DNA of 64,000 bases from Calothrix sp. PCC 7716 (GCF_019977735.1 NZ_AP025018.1:7134580-7198579); one strand, 5' to 3'; counted from the stretch's first letter, positions 8,832 to 18,579 are shown. Notes: a model not told the origin generated them from the letters alone. Program-made: numbers and translations.

Positions 8832-11800
8832 ATGTTTGATAAATTAGATATAGGGCTGTTTAGTATTAAGCCGCTATTGTGGTTTATGCAAGCGGCGCCA
8901 ATAGACACCTCACAAATCTCACCAGCGCAAGCTTCGGTGGTTACAGCAGGCCCCCGGTTTTTTGTAGCTCTAATCGCTGGTGTGATTTTGGCTTTTGCAA
9001 TTCAACTAGTTTTAACAAATTTATCGGTTGCTGCTGGTATTACCTATTTAGGACGTTCCTCTGACTCCGACTCACATTCGACCCATAATGAAGCAGGCAG
9101 TTTTGGCGGGACAATCCGTAAAATTGGAACTGCTGTGGGTATGTGGACTTTAGTTACCGTTACCATTGCACTAGCTATTGCATCGTTTCTTGCAGTTAAA
9201 CTAAGCTTATTAGTTCTCAGTCCTGGGTTGGGTGCAATATTAGGGCTAGTAATTTGGGGTGCCTACTTTTTACTATTAGTATGGGTAAGTTCTACAACGG
9301 TAGGTTCTTTAATTGGTAATGTTGTCAATACTGCAACATCTGGACTGCAAGCGATTATGGGTACTGCAACTGCCGCATTAGGCGCCAAAGCATTAAATAA
9401 TCAAGTTGTCTCAACAGCAGAAGCAGCAGCAGCAGCAGTTCGTAGAGAATTTGGTGGTGCCATTGACCCAGGCCACATCCGAGATAATATTGAAGATTAT
9501 CTCGAAATGCTTCGTCCACCTGAGTTAGATTTGGGTAAAATTAGAGGCGAGTTTGAAAAGTTACTCAATGACCCTCAGTTAAAAGACATTGCAGGTAGTG
9601 ACCTTCGCCATATTAATAAAGACAAATTTATTGATTTAGTAAGCGAACGTACTGATATTTCCAAACGTGATGCAAATCGTATCGCGGATACATTATATGG
9701 AGTATGGCAGCAAGTAGTTAATCAACAACCTCAAAAAGACCGTTTAGGTGAGTTAGTTGATTACCTCAAGTCTTTACCACCAGGACAAACTAAAACAGAT
9801 GAACTGAACGCTAAGTTAGAAGCTTTAATTGCAGAAACACGTTCGGCAAAACAAGCTGATGATAGAGCGGCAAAAGAAGCAGCTCCTGGTCCATTACAAA
9901 GAACATTACAACAAGGATTTTCAACGTTATCGGGTATTGTACTAGGACGTACAGATTTATCTGATTTTGACGTTGAGAAAATTATAGGCGCCTTAAGTCA
10001 AGCCAAAGATAAAGTTAGTAACCAAGCAGATAAACTAGGTATACCAACACCAACGAAACCTTTTAGTGCAATTCGTGCGGACGTTGAAAATTATTTACTT
10101 AACACCTACGCATGGCAGTTAAGTAACGAAAAAATTGCTCAGGAGTTCCGCGACGTTATATATGATCCTGCTGCTGACCCTGCAAGAGTCCGTCAAGAAG
10201 TAGAAAATCTTGGACGTAATGACTTTATAAATATTCTTCAGCAGCGTGGGTTGTTGACACAAACCGAAATTCAACGTATTGCCGACCAACTCGAAGCAGT
10301 TCGTCAAGAAGTTTTGGTAAGCGTCACAGCAGCAGAAGAGCGCGAAATAGTGCTTGACTTACAGCGACGAGTTGAAAGTTATTTGCTCGTCACTCCAAAA
10401 GACAACTTTACACCCGAAGCTATTGAGAGAGACTTTAAACCCATACTCGAAGACAAAAACGCAGACTACGAAACGTTATCACGACGGTTATTAGTACTTG
10501 ACCGTCAGCAAATGCTTGACATTTTACTCGAACGGAATGATATTCAACCTCGCGAAGCTACCTATGTTATTGAACTGTTAGAAAAGCAGCGCGACCAAGC
10601 TTTAATTGAGTCGAAAGGACTGGCAGAGCAAGCTAAGTATCAAGCTGAGACTTTGTGGTTGAATTTAGAATCTTACCTGCGAAATACTGGTAAATCTGAA
10701 CTAAATCCTGATGCTATTCGTGCAGACCTGAAAAGATTACTTGATGACCCCCAAGCTGGACTTTCGGCAATTCAAGCGCGTTTATCTCGATTTGACCGTG
10801 ATACTCTGGTTAAATTGCTCGCGCAACGTCAAGATATGACGGAAAGTGAAGCAAATCAAATTCTCAATACAGTTTCAGAGTCGTGGCATAATGTTCAAAA
10901 GGCGCCATCAGCAATAGCTGACAAAGCCAAAGAACAATACGACAACGTAACAGCTACGCTAACAGATTACCTACGCAAAACAGGCAAAGAAGAATTAAAC
11001 CCTGAAGGTATTCAGCGCGACTTAAACAAACTGTTCCAAAACCCCCAAGAAGGCGTAATTGCTTTACGTAATCGCTTGTCTAAAGTTGACAGAGATACTC
11101 TCGTACAATTACTATCACAGCGACGCGATTTAAGCGAAGAGCAAGTTAACCAAGTTATCGATTCGGTACAAACTTCGATTCGTGACATTATAGGCGCTCC
11201 ACGTCGAATAGCCACTCGTACACAGCAGCGAGTAGAAACCTTCCAAGCTTACCTGCAAGAGTATTTACGCCAAACAGGTAAAGAAGAACTCAACCCAGAA
11301 GGTATCAAACGTGACTTGAATTTACTACTACACGACCCACGAGTTGGAGTAGACACTATATCCGAGCGTCTTTCGCACTTTGACCGCGACACAATAGTAG
11401 CGCTGCTCAAAATTCGTGAAGATATTACAGATGCCGAAGCTGAACAAATCGCAGATAACATCTTCTCGGTACGCGACCAATTTGTCGAGCAAGTACGAGG
11501 AATACAACGACGCATTCAAGACGCAATCGATGGAGTATTCGGAAAAATTCGTAACTACCTAAATTCGCTTGACCGTCCGGAATTAAACTACGATGGCATC
11601 AAACGTGACGTTCGTAAATTGTTCGATGACCCACAAGCAGGATTCGATGCATTAAAAGACCGCTTGCAATCGTTTAACCGTGAAACCTTGGTTGCAATAA
11701 TGAGTTCTCGTGATGACATCTCTCAAGATGATGCCAACCGAGTTATTGACCAAGTTGAGCGCGCGCGCAACAACGTATTACAACGTGCAGAACGTATCCA

Positions 11801-11972
11801 ACACGAAGCACAACGGCGCCTAGAAGACGTTAAACAACAAGCACAACGTCAAGCGGAAGAAACCCGTAAAGCCGCAGCCAATGCCGCTTGGTGGTTATTC
11901 CTCACAGCAGTTGTCTCCGCTATTTTCTCAGCAATTGCAGGCGCCGTTGCAGCCACAGCTTTACTGATATAA
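8832..11972 (+). CDS. large membrane protein with seven internal ~90-residue repeats
   Basis: I place the start at ATG 8832, preceded by GAGGAA at 8817-8822; the frame stays open back to 8721 but that stretch looks non-coding. The 1046 residues begin with three hydrophobic segments (FFVALIAGVILAFAIQLVL, VGMWTLVTVTIALAIASFL, GAILGLVIWGAYFLLLVWV). Seven degenerate repeats follow, of the form YLRxTGKxELNPxxIxRDLxxLLxDPxxG...FDRDTLVxLLxxRxDxSExxANxIxD. Then come a coiled coil (RIQHEAQRRLEDVKQQAQ) and a C-terminal hydrophobic helix (WWLFLTAVVSAIFSAIAGA). Both ends could insert in the membrane, with the repeat region between them. I do not recognise a named family and no catalytic motif is visible. 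A strong terminator follows. Confidence 0.85.
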   Translation: MFDKLDIGLFSIKPLLWFMQAAPIDTSQISPAQASVVTAGPRFFVALIAGVILAFAIQLVLTNLSVAAGITYLGRSSDSDSHSTHNEAGSFGGTIRKIGTAVGMWTLVTVTIALAIASFLAVKLSLLVLSPGLGAILGLVIWGAYFLLLVWVSSTTVGSLIGNVVNTATSGLQAIMGTATAALGAKALNNQVVSTAEAAAAAVRREFGGAIDPGHIRDNIEDYLEMLRPPELDLGKIRGEFEKLLNDPQLKDIAGSDLRHINKDKFIDLVSERTDISKRDANRIADTLYGVWQQVVNQQPQKDRLGELVDYLKSLPPGQTKTDELNAKLEALIAETRSAKQADDRAAKEAAPGPLQRTLQQGFSTLSGIVLGRTDLSDFDVEKIIGALSQAKDKVSNQADKLGIPTPTKPFSAIRADVENYLLNTYAWQLSNEKIAQEFRDVIYDPAADPARVRQEVENLGRNDFINILQQRGLLTQTEIQRIADQLEAVRQEVLVSVTAAEEREIVLDLQRRVESYLLVTPKDNFTPEAIERDFKPILEDKNADYETLSRRLLVLDRQQMLDILLERNDIQPREATYVIELLEKQRDQALIESKGLAEQAKYQAETLWLNLESYLRNTGKSELNPDAIRADLKRLLDDPQAGLSAIQARLSRFDRDTLVKLLAQRQDMTESEANQILNTVSESWHNVQKAPSAIADKAKEQYDNVTATLTDYLRKTGKEELNPEGIQRDLNKLFQNPQEGVIALRNRLSKVDRDTLVQLLSQRRDLSEEQVNQVIDSVQTSIRDIIGAPRRIATRTQQRVETFQAYLQEYLRQTGKEELNPEGIKRDLNLLLHDPRVGVDTISERLSHFDRDTIVALLKIREDITDAEAEQIADNIFSVRDQFVEQVRGIQRRIQDAIDGVFGKIRNYLNSLDRPELNYDGIKRDVRKLFDDPQAGFDALKDRLQSFNRETLVAIMSSRDDISQDDANRVIDQVERARNNVLQRAERIQHEAQRRLEDVKQQAQRQAEETRKAAANAAWWLFLTAVVSAIFSAIAGAVAATALLI

Positions 11973-12003
11973 CCCCCCTTATCTCCCCCTTAATCTCAAT
12001 ACC

Positions 12004-12040
12004 AGCCTCCCATGTTTAAATTAGGGAGGCTTTTTATTTT
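12004..12040 (+). terminator. factor-independent terminator
   Basis: GCCTCCC (12005-12011) pairs with GGGAGGC (12024-12030) over a 12-base AT-rich loop and is followed by TTTTTATTTT. It ends the transcript of the repeat membrane protein. Confidence 0.85.
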
Positions 12041-12076
12041 CTCTCTCCGTGTCCTCCGTGTCTCTGTGGTGAAATA
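12035..12076. repeat. dispersed repeat GTGTCTCTGTGGT, left of the IS
   Basis: CTCCGTGTCCTCCGTGTCTC followed by TGTGGTGAAA matches, in opposite orientation, the sequence directly right of the IS (13528-13552: TACCACAGAGACACAGAG). Other copies are at about 6077, 30577, 42955 and 56890. It is a common interspersed cyanobacterial repeat. Confidence 0.65.
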
Positions 12077-12081
12077 ATTTT

Positions 12082-13517
12082 GGTTCTTCAGTACTTGTTA
12101 TGCTAAACTAAGAATTAAAGTGCCAAGCTAATAAGCATCGAACTCGGAAATTTTCAAAATTTCTAAACCCATAAGCGGAGCGCTTAATTAATTTAATTTT
12201 ATTATTGATACCTTCAACGGCGCCGCTAGTAGTGCCATTATCAAAATAAGCAATAATTTCATCAAACCAACGAATAAAAGTGTTATTGCTATTTGGGAAA
12301 TATGTTTTAGCTTTTGAAAGCCACATACCTAATTTAAATACTGCTGGATACCAATGATTAGTTTTATTAAAAATTATTCTAAGTTTTTCCTTTAATTCAT
12401 GCATCATTTTTAAAGTAGGAGATACAGCTTTAACTTGAATTAATTTTTTGATTTGTTCTTCATTTAAGTCCTTTTCATTTTTGAGTAAAGCATATTTACT
12501 ATTTTTCAAACCTTCTAATATTTTTTCGTACTCATCTTTCTTTTCAGATGTTTCTGCTAATTTAATTAATTCCTCTATTTTGTACTTTTCTCTCTTCCTC
12601 TGTGTGTCTAATTCTTTATTTACTTGCACCATTACGTGAAATCTATCGGCGACGACTTGAACGTTAGGCATTAATTCTATCACTAAATTTTTGTACCCTT
12701 GCCATAAATCTATACTCACTTCTTTAATTTGCTCTAAGACCTCAACTCCCCAACCGATAAGAACTTCCTCGATTACTCCTTGTGTACGCGCGTTCAAAAT
12801 AGCGATTGGTTTAGATGTATCTAAATCTATTAGCACTGCACAGTAATTACCCTTTCCTTTTCTTAAAGCTATTTCATCAATTCCAAGCCTTTTTAAATTT
12901 TTAGGTTTTGTTAAATTTAGTTTTTCAGATGCATCTTTTAACATTCTTTCTATCTCTTCTGTTGTAACTATACCTTTTGATGCTACGCTATGTATGTCGT
13001 TTTCTAAAACTTCTTGTATTATTTGATTTGCAAGCCGATTTGTATAAGTTCTTTTCTTTCTTGCAAAGTCAAATTCTTCACTAAAGGGTTTTTTACAAAT
13101 TCTGCATTTAAATTGGCGCCGATTTATTTCTAAAAAAATTGGTTTCTCTCCAAAAGGTAAATCTTTAATAATATGACGATGGTTTTGATGTAGTTTATGG
13201 CTTTCCGTACCACAAGATGGACATACACTATACAGCTTTATTGGCTCTGTTCGTAAAATTATTCCAATTTCGTTATAAATGCTGTGCGATATAACTTTTA
13301 CTTCGTCTATATCCAGAATTTGTGATAAGATTTTTATATCTTTTTTATTGACCATGACTGTAAATGTACCCTAAAATACAATAATTATATATATAGTCAA
13401 TAATAAATAAGGCTTACAAGTCAATGCCATCAAGCTTTTTTGTAATATTTTTTAAAATAAGTTAATAATTATTTACATCTATATTTAACAATTTAGCATA
13501 ACAACTACTGAAGAACC
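12082..13517 (-). mobile_element. ISL3-family insertion sequence, complete
   Basis: 26-bp terminal inverted repeats at 12082-12107 and 13492-13517 both read GGTTCTTCAGTA[C/G]TTGTTATGC... from the outside inwards and differ at a single position. They enclose one transposase gene on the minus strand. The flanking octamers ATAATTTT (12074-12081) and ACAATTTT (13518-13525) agree at 7 of 8 positions, consistent with the 8-bp target duplication of ISL3 elements, one copy having mutated. The 1436-bp length is normal for the family. The element appears intact and possibly active. Confidence 0.9.
12108..13355 (-). CDS. ISL3-family transposase
   Basis: 415 residues, the usual ISL3 length. An N-terminal zinc-binding region carries CPSCGTESHKLHQ (about 45-57) and CRICKKPF. 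The helix-turn-helix region follows, then the DDE domain: LGIDEIALRKG holds the first Asp/Glu, VVADRFHVMVQVNKELD holds the second acidic site, and the C-terminal AVEGINNKIKLIKRSAYGFRN carries the final Glu. No frameshift or internal stop is visible. The gene fills the element between its inverted repeats. It cuts and joins DNA at the IS ends. Confidence 0.95.
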   Translation of the reverse strand: MVNKKDIKILSQILDIDEVKVISHSIYNEIGIILRTEPIKLYSVCPSCGTESHKLHQNHRHIIKDLPFGEKPIFLEINRRQFKCRICKKPFSEEFDFARKKRTYTNRLANQIIQEVLENDIHSVASKGIVTTEEIERMLKDASEKLNLTKPKNLKRLGIDEIALRKGKGNYCAVLIDLDTSKPIAILNARTQGVIEEVLIGWGVEVLEQIKEVSIDLWQGYKNLVIELMPNVQVVADRFHVMVQVNKELDTQRKREKYKIEELIKLAETSEKKDEYEKILEGLKNSKYALLKNEKDLNEEQIKKLIQVKAVSPTLKMMHELKEKLRIIFNKTNHWYPAVFKLGMWLSKAKTYFPNSNNTFIRWFDEIIAYFDNGTTSGAVEGINNKIKLIKRSAYGFRNFENFRVRCLLAWHFNS

Positions 13518-13644
13518 ACAATTTTTTACCACAGAGACACAGAGAGCGCAGAGAAGAGGAGAGTCCAGAAACAAATTACAGTAAAGTTCGTTATTATTCT
13601 TAGATGCTTTAAACAGTAGCTAGTATTCACTAAGATATATATAT

Positions 13645-14547
13645 ATGAAAACTATTTCCCGCGCGTCACGTAAAGCCTCAATATTAATTGCTATATCACC
13701 CTTATTTATCACACCCTTATTTTCGCACTCAGCCTTAGCGCAATCAACCAACCCATCACAAATAAATTCATATATCCAGCAACTAAGCAACACCAATCAA
13801 AATCAACAAGCCCTAAAATCATTAGTAAATATAGGTAAACCTGCAGTTCAGGCTTTAATTACGGCACTACAACAGCATCAAAACCCTGAAGTCCGTGCTG
13901 CTGCTGCTACTGCATTAGCTCAAATAGGCAATGATGCGGCACCAGCTTTACCAGCACTATCAAGAGCATTACAAGACAAAGACCCAAAAGTTCGCTCTGC
14001 CGCAGTGGAAGCATTTGGCAGTATCGGCAAACGAGCCATGATACCTTACTTAGTAGCTAATTTAAAACACGAAAACGCATCTGTACGTTATAATGCAGCA
14101 CACGGATTAACTCGCCTTGGTAATTATGCTGAAAGCGCAGTTCCCACATTGACAGAAACTCTAAAAGATCAAGAAACTTGGGTGAGATTAACAGCAGCGA
14201 CAGCACTAGGTAATATTGGAGTACGTGCGCTGTCATCACTACCCGCTTTAGTAACAAGCATGGAAGATAAAGATATATCAGTACGACATAGTGCCGCGTA
14301 TGCTTTAGGAAGTATAGCCACAAACGCACAAGAAACAGTAAATAAAGTATCAACAAAAGAACTAGACACACTGATATTACACCTAGAAAAAGGCTTAAAA
14401 GTAGCAGTAAAACCAAACCTAGAATTTAGACAGCAAGCAGTATCATCCGTTCGCACACCCCTAGAAGCATTAAAAAAAGAAAGAAACAAACGTAGAATTA
14501 CCCAAATACTATCTCAATGGAAACATCTTTCTCTACAAAAAATTTAA
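13645..14547 (+). CDS. secreted HEAT-repeat (PBS-lyase-like) protein
   Basis: 300 residues. A signal peptide with a basic N-terminus and hydrophobic core (residues 1-33) has a likely cleavage at SALA-Q near 32. The mature part is 5-6 HEAT/PBS-lyase HEAT-like repeats, for example NPEVRAAAATALAQIG, DPKVRSAAVEAFGSIG, NASVRYNAAHGLTRLG, ETWVRLTAATALGNIG and DISVRHSAAYALGSIA. In the cytoplasm such repeats belong to phycobilin lyases, but the signal peptide argues for a periplasmic scaffold instead. No lyase-specific residues can be assigned. It follows the IS with its own leader. Confidence 0.85.
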   Translation: MKTISRASRKASILIAISPLFITPLFSHSALAQSTNPSQINSYIQQLSNTNQNQQALKSLVNIGKPAVQALITALQQHQNPEVRAAAATALAQIGNDAAPALPALSRALQDKDPKVRSAAVEAFGSIGKRAMIPYLVANLKHENASVRYNAAHGLTRLGNYAESAVPTLTETLKDQETWVRLTAATALGNIGVRALSSLPALVTSMEDKDISVRHSAAYALGSIATNAQETVNKVSTKELDTLILHLEKGLKVAVKPNLEFRQQAVSSVRTPLEALKKERNKRRITQILSQWKHLSLQKI

Positions 14548-14550
14548 CTT

Positions 14551-14650
14551 GTAGGTTGGGGAGGCACCGCGTTGCCGGCGTTCCCCCGGTTGAAGCGAGT
14601 GCCGTTGGAGGCTTTGCGTTCACGTAGTGTCCCGCAGGGAAACCCAACAT
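14551..14650. repeat. dispersed inverted repeat, GTAGGTTGGG ... CCCAACATA family (long form)
   Basis: TGTAGGTTGGG at the left and AAACCCAACATA at the right bracket a GC-rich core. The core contains GCGTTCACGTAGTGTCCCGCAGGG-like sequence that also appears, partly, inside the element interrupting the AraC gene (33150-33170) and in the repeat near 23625. It lies just after the HEAT gene stop and may end its transcript. Confidence 0.65.
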
Positions 14651-14760
14651 AAACACTATAATAATTAAAATCAATGCAATCCTTCTTAAGGATGTAGCCA
14701 AACAAATAATTTAATTGTTTATTTAAAATAGGAGTAGTATAAACAAGGGAAAATAAAACA

Positions 14761-14949
14761 ATGAATAAAACGATAGTATCAATTGTAATAAGTTTATTTG
14801 TCTTATTATTTATTTTCTCGCCGTTTGCAGCATTCTCTGGCTTATTATTTGTATTATTCTTTTCAGTAATATCTTCGCTGTTTTTTAATATCTTTCAAGC
14901 ATTGCTGGGAAAAAATACAGATAACTCAAATTCTAATCCGGCGCCTTAA
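14761..14949 (+). CDS. small membrane protein
   Basis: 62 residues, mostly hydrophobic: two helices at about 5-28 (VSIVISLFVLLFIFSPFAA) and 28-50 (LFVLFFSVISSLFFNIF), then a polar Asn/Ser tail. AAGGGAA precedes the ATG by about 10 bases. No homologous family is recognised. It sits alone between repeats, upstream of the convergent WGxxG gene. The calls for a gene rest on its hydrophobic pattern and ribosome-binding site. Confidence 0.55.
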   Translation: MNKTIVSIVISLFVLLFIFSPFAAFSGLLFVLFFSVISSLFFNIFQALLGKNTDNSNSNPAP

Positions 14950-15041
14950 TGGTGATTATGTAAGGGACGGGCAAGGATGCCCATCCCACAAGAATTATTT
15001 CACAAGAATTAGATAAAATCCTTTCTTGAAATTACAAAAGC

Positions 15042-15854
15042 TTAATATCTTGTGCCTACTTCATTGGGGTCACGATAAGCATGAGGTTTTTCATCGCGTT
15101 TGAGAAGACCAGCTAAACCAAGTAATCCTAACCAACCAAGCCATCCCCAACTGGTACCACGCTCTTCTTGGACTCCCGTTGTGCGTTGAGAATTAGTAGT
15201 ATCGATTGTTGTACCTGTACCAGTGGTTGTTCCATCGGTAGTAGTGCCTGTTGTTGCCCCACCTGTTGTAGTTGTTTCATTCGTAGTAGTACCAGTTGTG
15301 GTGCCTGTTGTACCTGCGGCGCCAGTTCCTGTACCTAATGTTGAATCAGTTCCTGTACCTGTTGTGCCTGTTGTGCCTGTTGTACCTGTTGTACCTGCAG
15401 CGCCAGTTCCTGTACCTAATGTTGAATCAGTTCCGGGACTTGTAGTACCTGTTGTGCCTGTTGTACCAGTTCCAGTACCTGTGGCGCCTGTACCTGTACC
15501 ATAAGTTGATGAACCTGTACCAGTACCTGTGGCGCCCGTACCAGTAGTACCTGTACCTGTACCCAATGAGCCAGTTCCTGTACCAGTAGTACCTGTACCT
15601 GTACCCAATGAGCCAGTTCCTGTACCAGTAGTACCTGTACCTAATGAACCAGTTCCTGTACTAGTTGTACCAGTGCTACCCGTTCCAGAAGTTGTGCCAG
15701 TTCCTGTTGTACCACCTGTGCTGCTACCTGACGAAGAGGCGCCTGAACCTGAACCACCTGTTTGCGCTGAAGCTGGTAAATATATAGGTAAGGTCGCAAT
15801 ACCGAAAATACAGGCACTGGTCAATAGTAGTTTGGATATCTTGGAAGGTTTCAT
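15042..15854 (-). CDS. secreted Gly/Thr-rich WGxxGxxG-type protein
   Basis: 270 residues. A signal peptide (1-30, ending ASA-Q) is followed by ~180 residues of low-complexity Gly/Thr/Ser repeats (GTGTTGTGTGSLG-type units, several tandem at the DNA level). The C-terminal hydrophobic stretch SWGWLGWLGLLGLAGLLKR plus a charged tail matches the WGxxGxxG pattern of exported cyanobacterial proteins, probably a membrane-retention or sorting signal. The repeat tract probably varies in copy number. The start is the ATG at 15854. The exact role is unknown; surface or periplasmic location is inferred. Confidence 0.8.
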   Translation of the reverse strand: MKPSKISKLLLTSACIFGIATLPIYLPASAQTGGSGSGASSSGSSTGGTTGTGTTSGTGSTGTTSTGTGSLGTGTTGTGTGSLGTGTGTTGTGTGSLGTGTGTTGTGATGTGTGSSTYGTGTGATGTGTGTTGTTGTTSPGTDSTLGTGTGAAGTTGTTGTTGTTGTGTDSTLGTGTGAAGTTGTTTGTTTNETTTTGGATTGTTTDGTTTGTGTTIDTTNSQRTTGVQEERGTSWGWLGWLGLLGLAGLLKRDEKPHAYRDPNEVGTRY

Positions 15855-16279
15855 TGTTTTAGTTGCTCCGATTTTTTAGGATAATGGGTTAACTTAATAT
15901 CTTGCATCATTCGCAATAAGCCAAAAGAAACCGGGCTTCTGTACCAAAAATCAACGTTTCATTGCAATATCTTTGGCAAGAAGCCCGGTTTCTGTTCGAG
16001 GTACATTCTGGTGAGTTAATGTTGGCGATGCAATAATTACAATTTGAATTCGATTGCTAGAACAGAAGTTATTTATCTCAAATTCCTTTGAAATTAGTTT
16101 GAGATATTTAGATTGAGTTAATAAACACTTAACTAGGATAAAAGCTTTAACTATATTTCACTTCCACCACAGATAGAAAGTTGCTACATCAAAAGGAATA
16201 GGAATATATATACGCAAAAAATAAAGAGACGCGAAATTTTGCGTCTCTACATCATTTGTGGATATTGGTGTTTTGATGC
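15855..16279. other. intergenic region with one dispersed hairpin
   Basis: About 425 bases. AGAAACCGGGCTTCT (about 15924-15938) and AGAAGCCCGGTTTCT (about 15979-15993) form an inverted repeat of the hli-spacer family. A smaller GAGACGC...GCGTCTC hairpin is at about 16228-16250. I see no gene; the remainder is AT-rich. Confidence 0.55.
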
Positions 16280-17296
16280 TCAAATTGAATAATAAAGGGG
16301 AAATGATTTTGCGTCTTTGGGTTTGACGTAGACTTTTTGCTGTGGTTCGAGGTTTAATTCGTCGAAGCGTTCGCGCGATAAGTGCGCTGTCATTACTTGT
16401 CCGTCTTCTAACGTTAACTCGGCTTGTATTTCCCAACCTAAGTTGATTAATCGACTTATTCTTGCAGGTACTGTTGTACCGTTAGGGTTTGTTTCTATGA
16501 TTACGTCTTGGGGTCGTAAGAACATTTTTGGATGTGCTGAGTCAAACCCATTACTCTGAAATAACCCTGATGTGCTGGGTAAAACGTTTACTGGACCAAT
16601 AAAACTCATTACAAATGCTGATGCTGGGTGGTCATAAATTTCGGCGGGTGTCCCAATTTGCTCGACAGCACCTTTATTCATTACGACAACCTCATCAGAA
16701 ACTTCCATTGCTTCTTCTTGGTCATGGGTTACAAATACTGTGGTTACATGCACTTCATCGTGCAAACGTCGTAACCATGCACGCAAATCTTTACGAACTT
16801 TCGCATCTAAGGCGCCAAATGGTTCATCAAGTAATAATACCTCTGGTTCCACAGCTAATGCTCGTGCTAATGCGACACGCTGCCGTTGTCCTCCCGAAAG
16901 CTGTGAGGGGTATCTATCTCCAAGTCCACTCAATTGTACTAATTCAAGTAGTTCTGAAACTCGGTTTTTTACCTTATTTTTTGGCGCCTTACGAATTTCT
17001 AGACCAAAGGCGATATTTTGCCGCACCGTTAAATGCTTGAATAAAGCATAGTGCTGAAACACAAATCCGATGTTCCGTTCTTGAACACTTTGATAAGTCG
17101 CGTCTTTGCCTGTTAACAATATTCTACCTGTGTCGGGCAGTTCTAAACCTGAAATCAAACGCAGTAATGTAGATTTACCGGAACCTGAAGGTCCTAACAA
17201 CGCTACTAACGAACCGCTTTTAATTTCTAGACTAACGTTATCAACTGCCTTAAAACTTCCAAACTGTTTGGATACGCTTTCAACTACTATGCCCAC
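16280..17296 (-). CDS. cysA: sulfate/thiosulfate ABC importer ATP-binding subunit
   Basis: ATPase that powers sulfate/thiosulfate uptake through CysT-CysW at the cytoplasmic membrane. It has 338 residues. Walker [10 protein letters not shown] is at 35-43, the Q-loop in VFQHYALF, the signature [15 protein letters not shown] at about 132-146, Walker [13 protein letters not shown], and the switch His in [15 protein letters not shown]. The C-terminal TOBE domain (from about 240) is typical of the CysA/MalK group. The start is GTG at 17296, with AAGGTGG just upstream. No cysT, cysW or binding-protein gene is adjacent, so it must join subunits encoded elsewhere or serve another importer. Confidence 0.88.
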   Translation of the reverse strand: MGIVVESVSKQFGSFKAVDNVSLEIKSGSLVALLGPSGSGKSTLLRLISGLELPDTGRILLTGKDATYQSVQERNIGFVFQHYALFKHLTVRQNIAFGLEIRKAPKNKVKNRVSELLELVQLSGLGDRYPSQLSGGQRQRVALARALAVEPEVLLLDEPFGALDAKVRKDLRAWLRRLHDEVHVTTVFVTHDQEEAMEVSDEVVVMNKGAVEQIGTPAEIYDHPASAFVMSFIGPVNVLPSTSGLFQSNGFDSAHPKMFLRPQDVIIETNPNGTTVPARISRLINLGWEIQAELTLEDGQVMTAHLSRERFDELNLEPQQKVYVKPKDAKSFPLYYSI

Positions 17297-17385
17297 TGAC
17301 TAACCACCTTTATTTATAATCTACGGTTACTGGGTAGGGATACCGTGTTATAAATATACCATATGTGGATGATTTTGGTTAAAAG

Positions 17386-18579
17386 CTATTTGAGGGGGAT
17401 AGAAACGATGAAAGTGGTTCCAACTCCCTCTTTGCTGACGAAACTTATATCTCCACCGTGTAGTTCAACATACTGTTTGACGATGGATAACCCTAAGCCG
17501 TTACCAGGAATTTTACCAACATTGCGGCAGCGGTGAAATTCATTAAATAATTCCTCTTGGTCTGTGTAGGGAATACCAATACCTTTATCTTGGATACGAA
17601 AGATAGCTTCTTCCTGAAGACAGAATAAATCAAATTTGACGGGTTCACCGTTTGGTGAATATTTGACAGCGTTTGTGAGCAAGTTTGTTAAAATGTGTTG
17701 TAGCAGCTTTTCGTCGAGAATGGGTAACTGGGTGGTTGCTTCTTTTGTAGAGGTAATATTAGTTGTTGTATTTGCTGGGTTTTTCTCTAAGCACCGTAAG
17801 TTAGAAGTTGATGTGCTATCTTCTCCTTGCTTTGCACATCTTCCTTGAGCGGTGAAAATAATGGGATTAGAATTTTTGGTACAAAGTTGAACTTCTTCGG
17901 TTAGGTCTTTGCAAAATTGTTCTAAATTTAGAGGCGCCGGGTTAAAATGAACTTTACCGACTTCACCTTGACCAACGAGTAAAACATCACCTAATAACTC
18001 TGTCATATGCGTTGCAGCTTTTTTGATATGATTGAGATATTCAGTTTTTTTATTATCGTTGATTTGGGCACCGTGAACTACAAGTAATTCGGTTGAAGTA
18101 ATTATGGCACTTAAAGGGTTACGAAACTCATGGCTAACTCTTGAAACAAACTGCGATTTTAGTTGACGTAGTGTTTTTTCTTTTGCTAGCGCTTCTCGCA
18201 TGACCATTTCATTTTGATGTCGAGAAAGTGCAATTTCAATAGTAGTAATTAGTTGAGCTTCGTCAAATGGTTTTAGAATATATCCAAATGGCTGGGTCTG
18301 TTGTGCTTTTGCAAGTGTATTCCCATCCGAATAAGCTGTTAAATATACAACAGGAATATGAAACCGAGAATAAATTTCTTCTGCTGCTTCAATACCGCTC
18401 ATTTCACCTTTAAGCATTACATCCATTAATATTAAATCTGGCTCTAATGCTTCAGCTTTTTCAATTGCATGTTCTCCATATGCGACAATTGCGGGTACAT
18501 TATAACCTGAACGTTCTAGAGAGTTTCTAATATCGCAAGCGATAATGCGCTCGTCTTCTACAACTAGGATATTTTTCAT
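17386..18579 (-). CDS. receiver-histidine kinase hybrid (response regulator at the N-terminus)
   Basis: 397 residues. Residues 1-120 are a receiver domain with the phospho-acceptor Asp at 53 (LILMDVML), acidic pocket EDE near 8-10 and Lys in ILKPF near 103. Residues 135-205 are HisKA with His150 in SRVSHEFRNP. The HATPase_c domain follows with N box NLLTNAVKYS, G1 DKGIGIP and G2 GNGLGLSIVKQY. Its start ATG lies 15 bases after the stop of the upstream kinase gene, with AAGGAGG overlapping that gap, so the two are co-transcribed. The order receiver then kinase suggests its activity is set by phosphorylation from the partner kinase. Confidence 0.9.
   Translation of the reverse strand: MKNILVVEDERIIACDIRNSLERSGYNVPAIVAYGEHAIEKAEALEPDLILMDVMLKGEMSGIEAAEEIYSRFHIPVVYLTAYSDGNTLAKAQQTQPFGYILKPFDEAQLITTIEIALSRHQNEMVMREALAKEKTLRQLKSQFVSRVSHEFRNPLSAIITSTELLVVHGAQINDNKKTEYLNHIKKAATHMTELLGDVLLVGQGEVGKVHFNPAPLNLEQFCKDLTEEVQLCTKNSNPIIFTAQGRCAKQGEDSTSTSNLRCLEKNPANTTTNITSTKEATTQLPILDEKLLQHILTNLLTNAVKYSPNGEPVKFDLFCLQEEAIFRIQDKGIGIPYTDQEELFNEFHRCRNVGKIPGNGLGLSIVKQYVELHGGDISFVSKEGVGTTFIVSIPLK

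Noticed and set aside
15223-15879. Plus-strand Val/Pro-rich open frames
   Set aside because: Antisense shadow of the Gly/Thr repeat gene; the minus-strand protein has a signal peptide and WGxxG end.
16158-16436. 92-residue minus-strand ORF overlapping cysA
   Set aside because: Frame shadow of the cysA 3' end plus AT-rich spacer, with no homology-like features.
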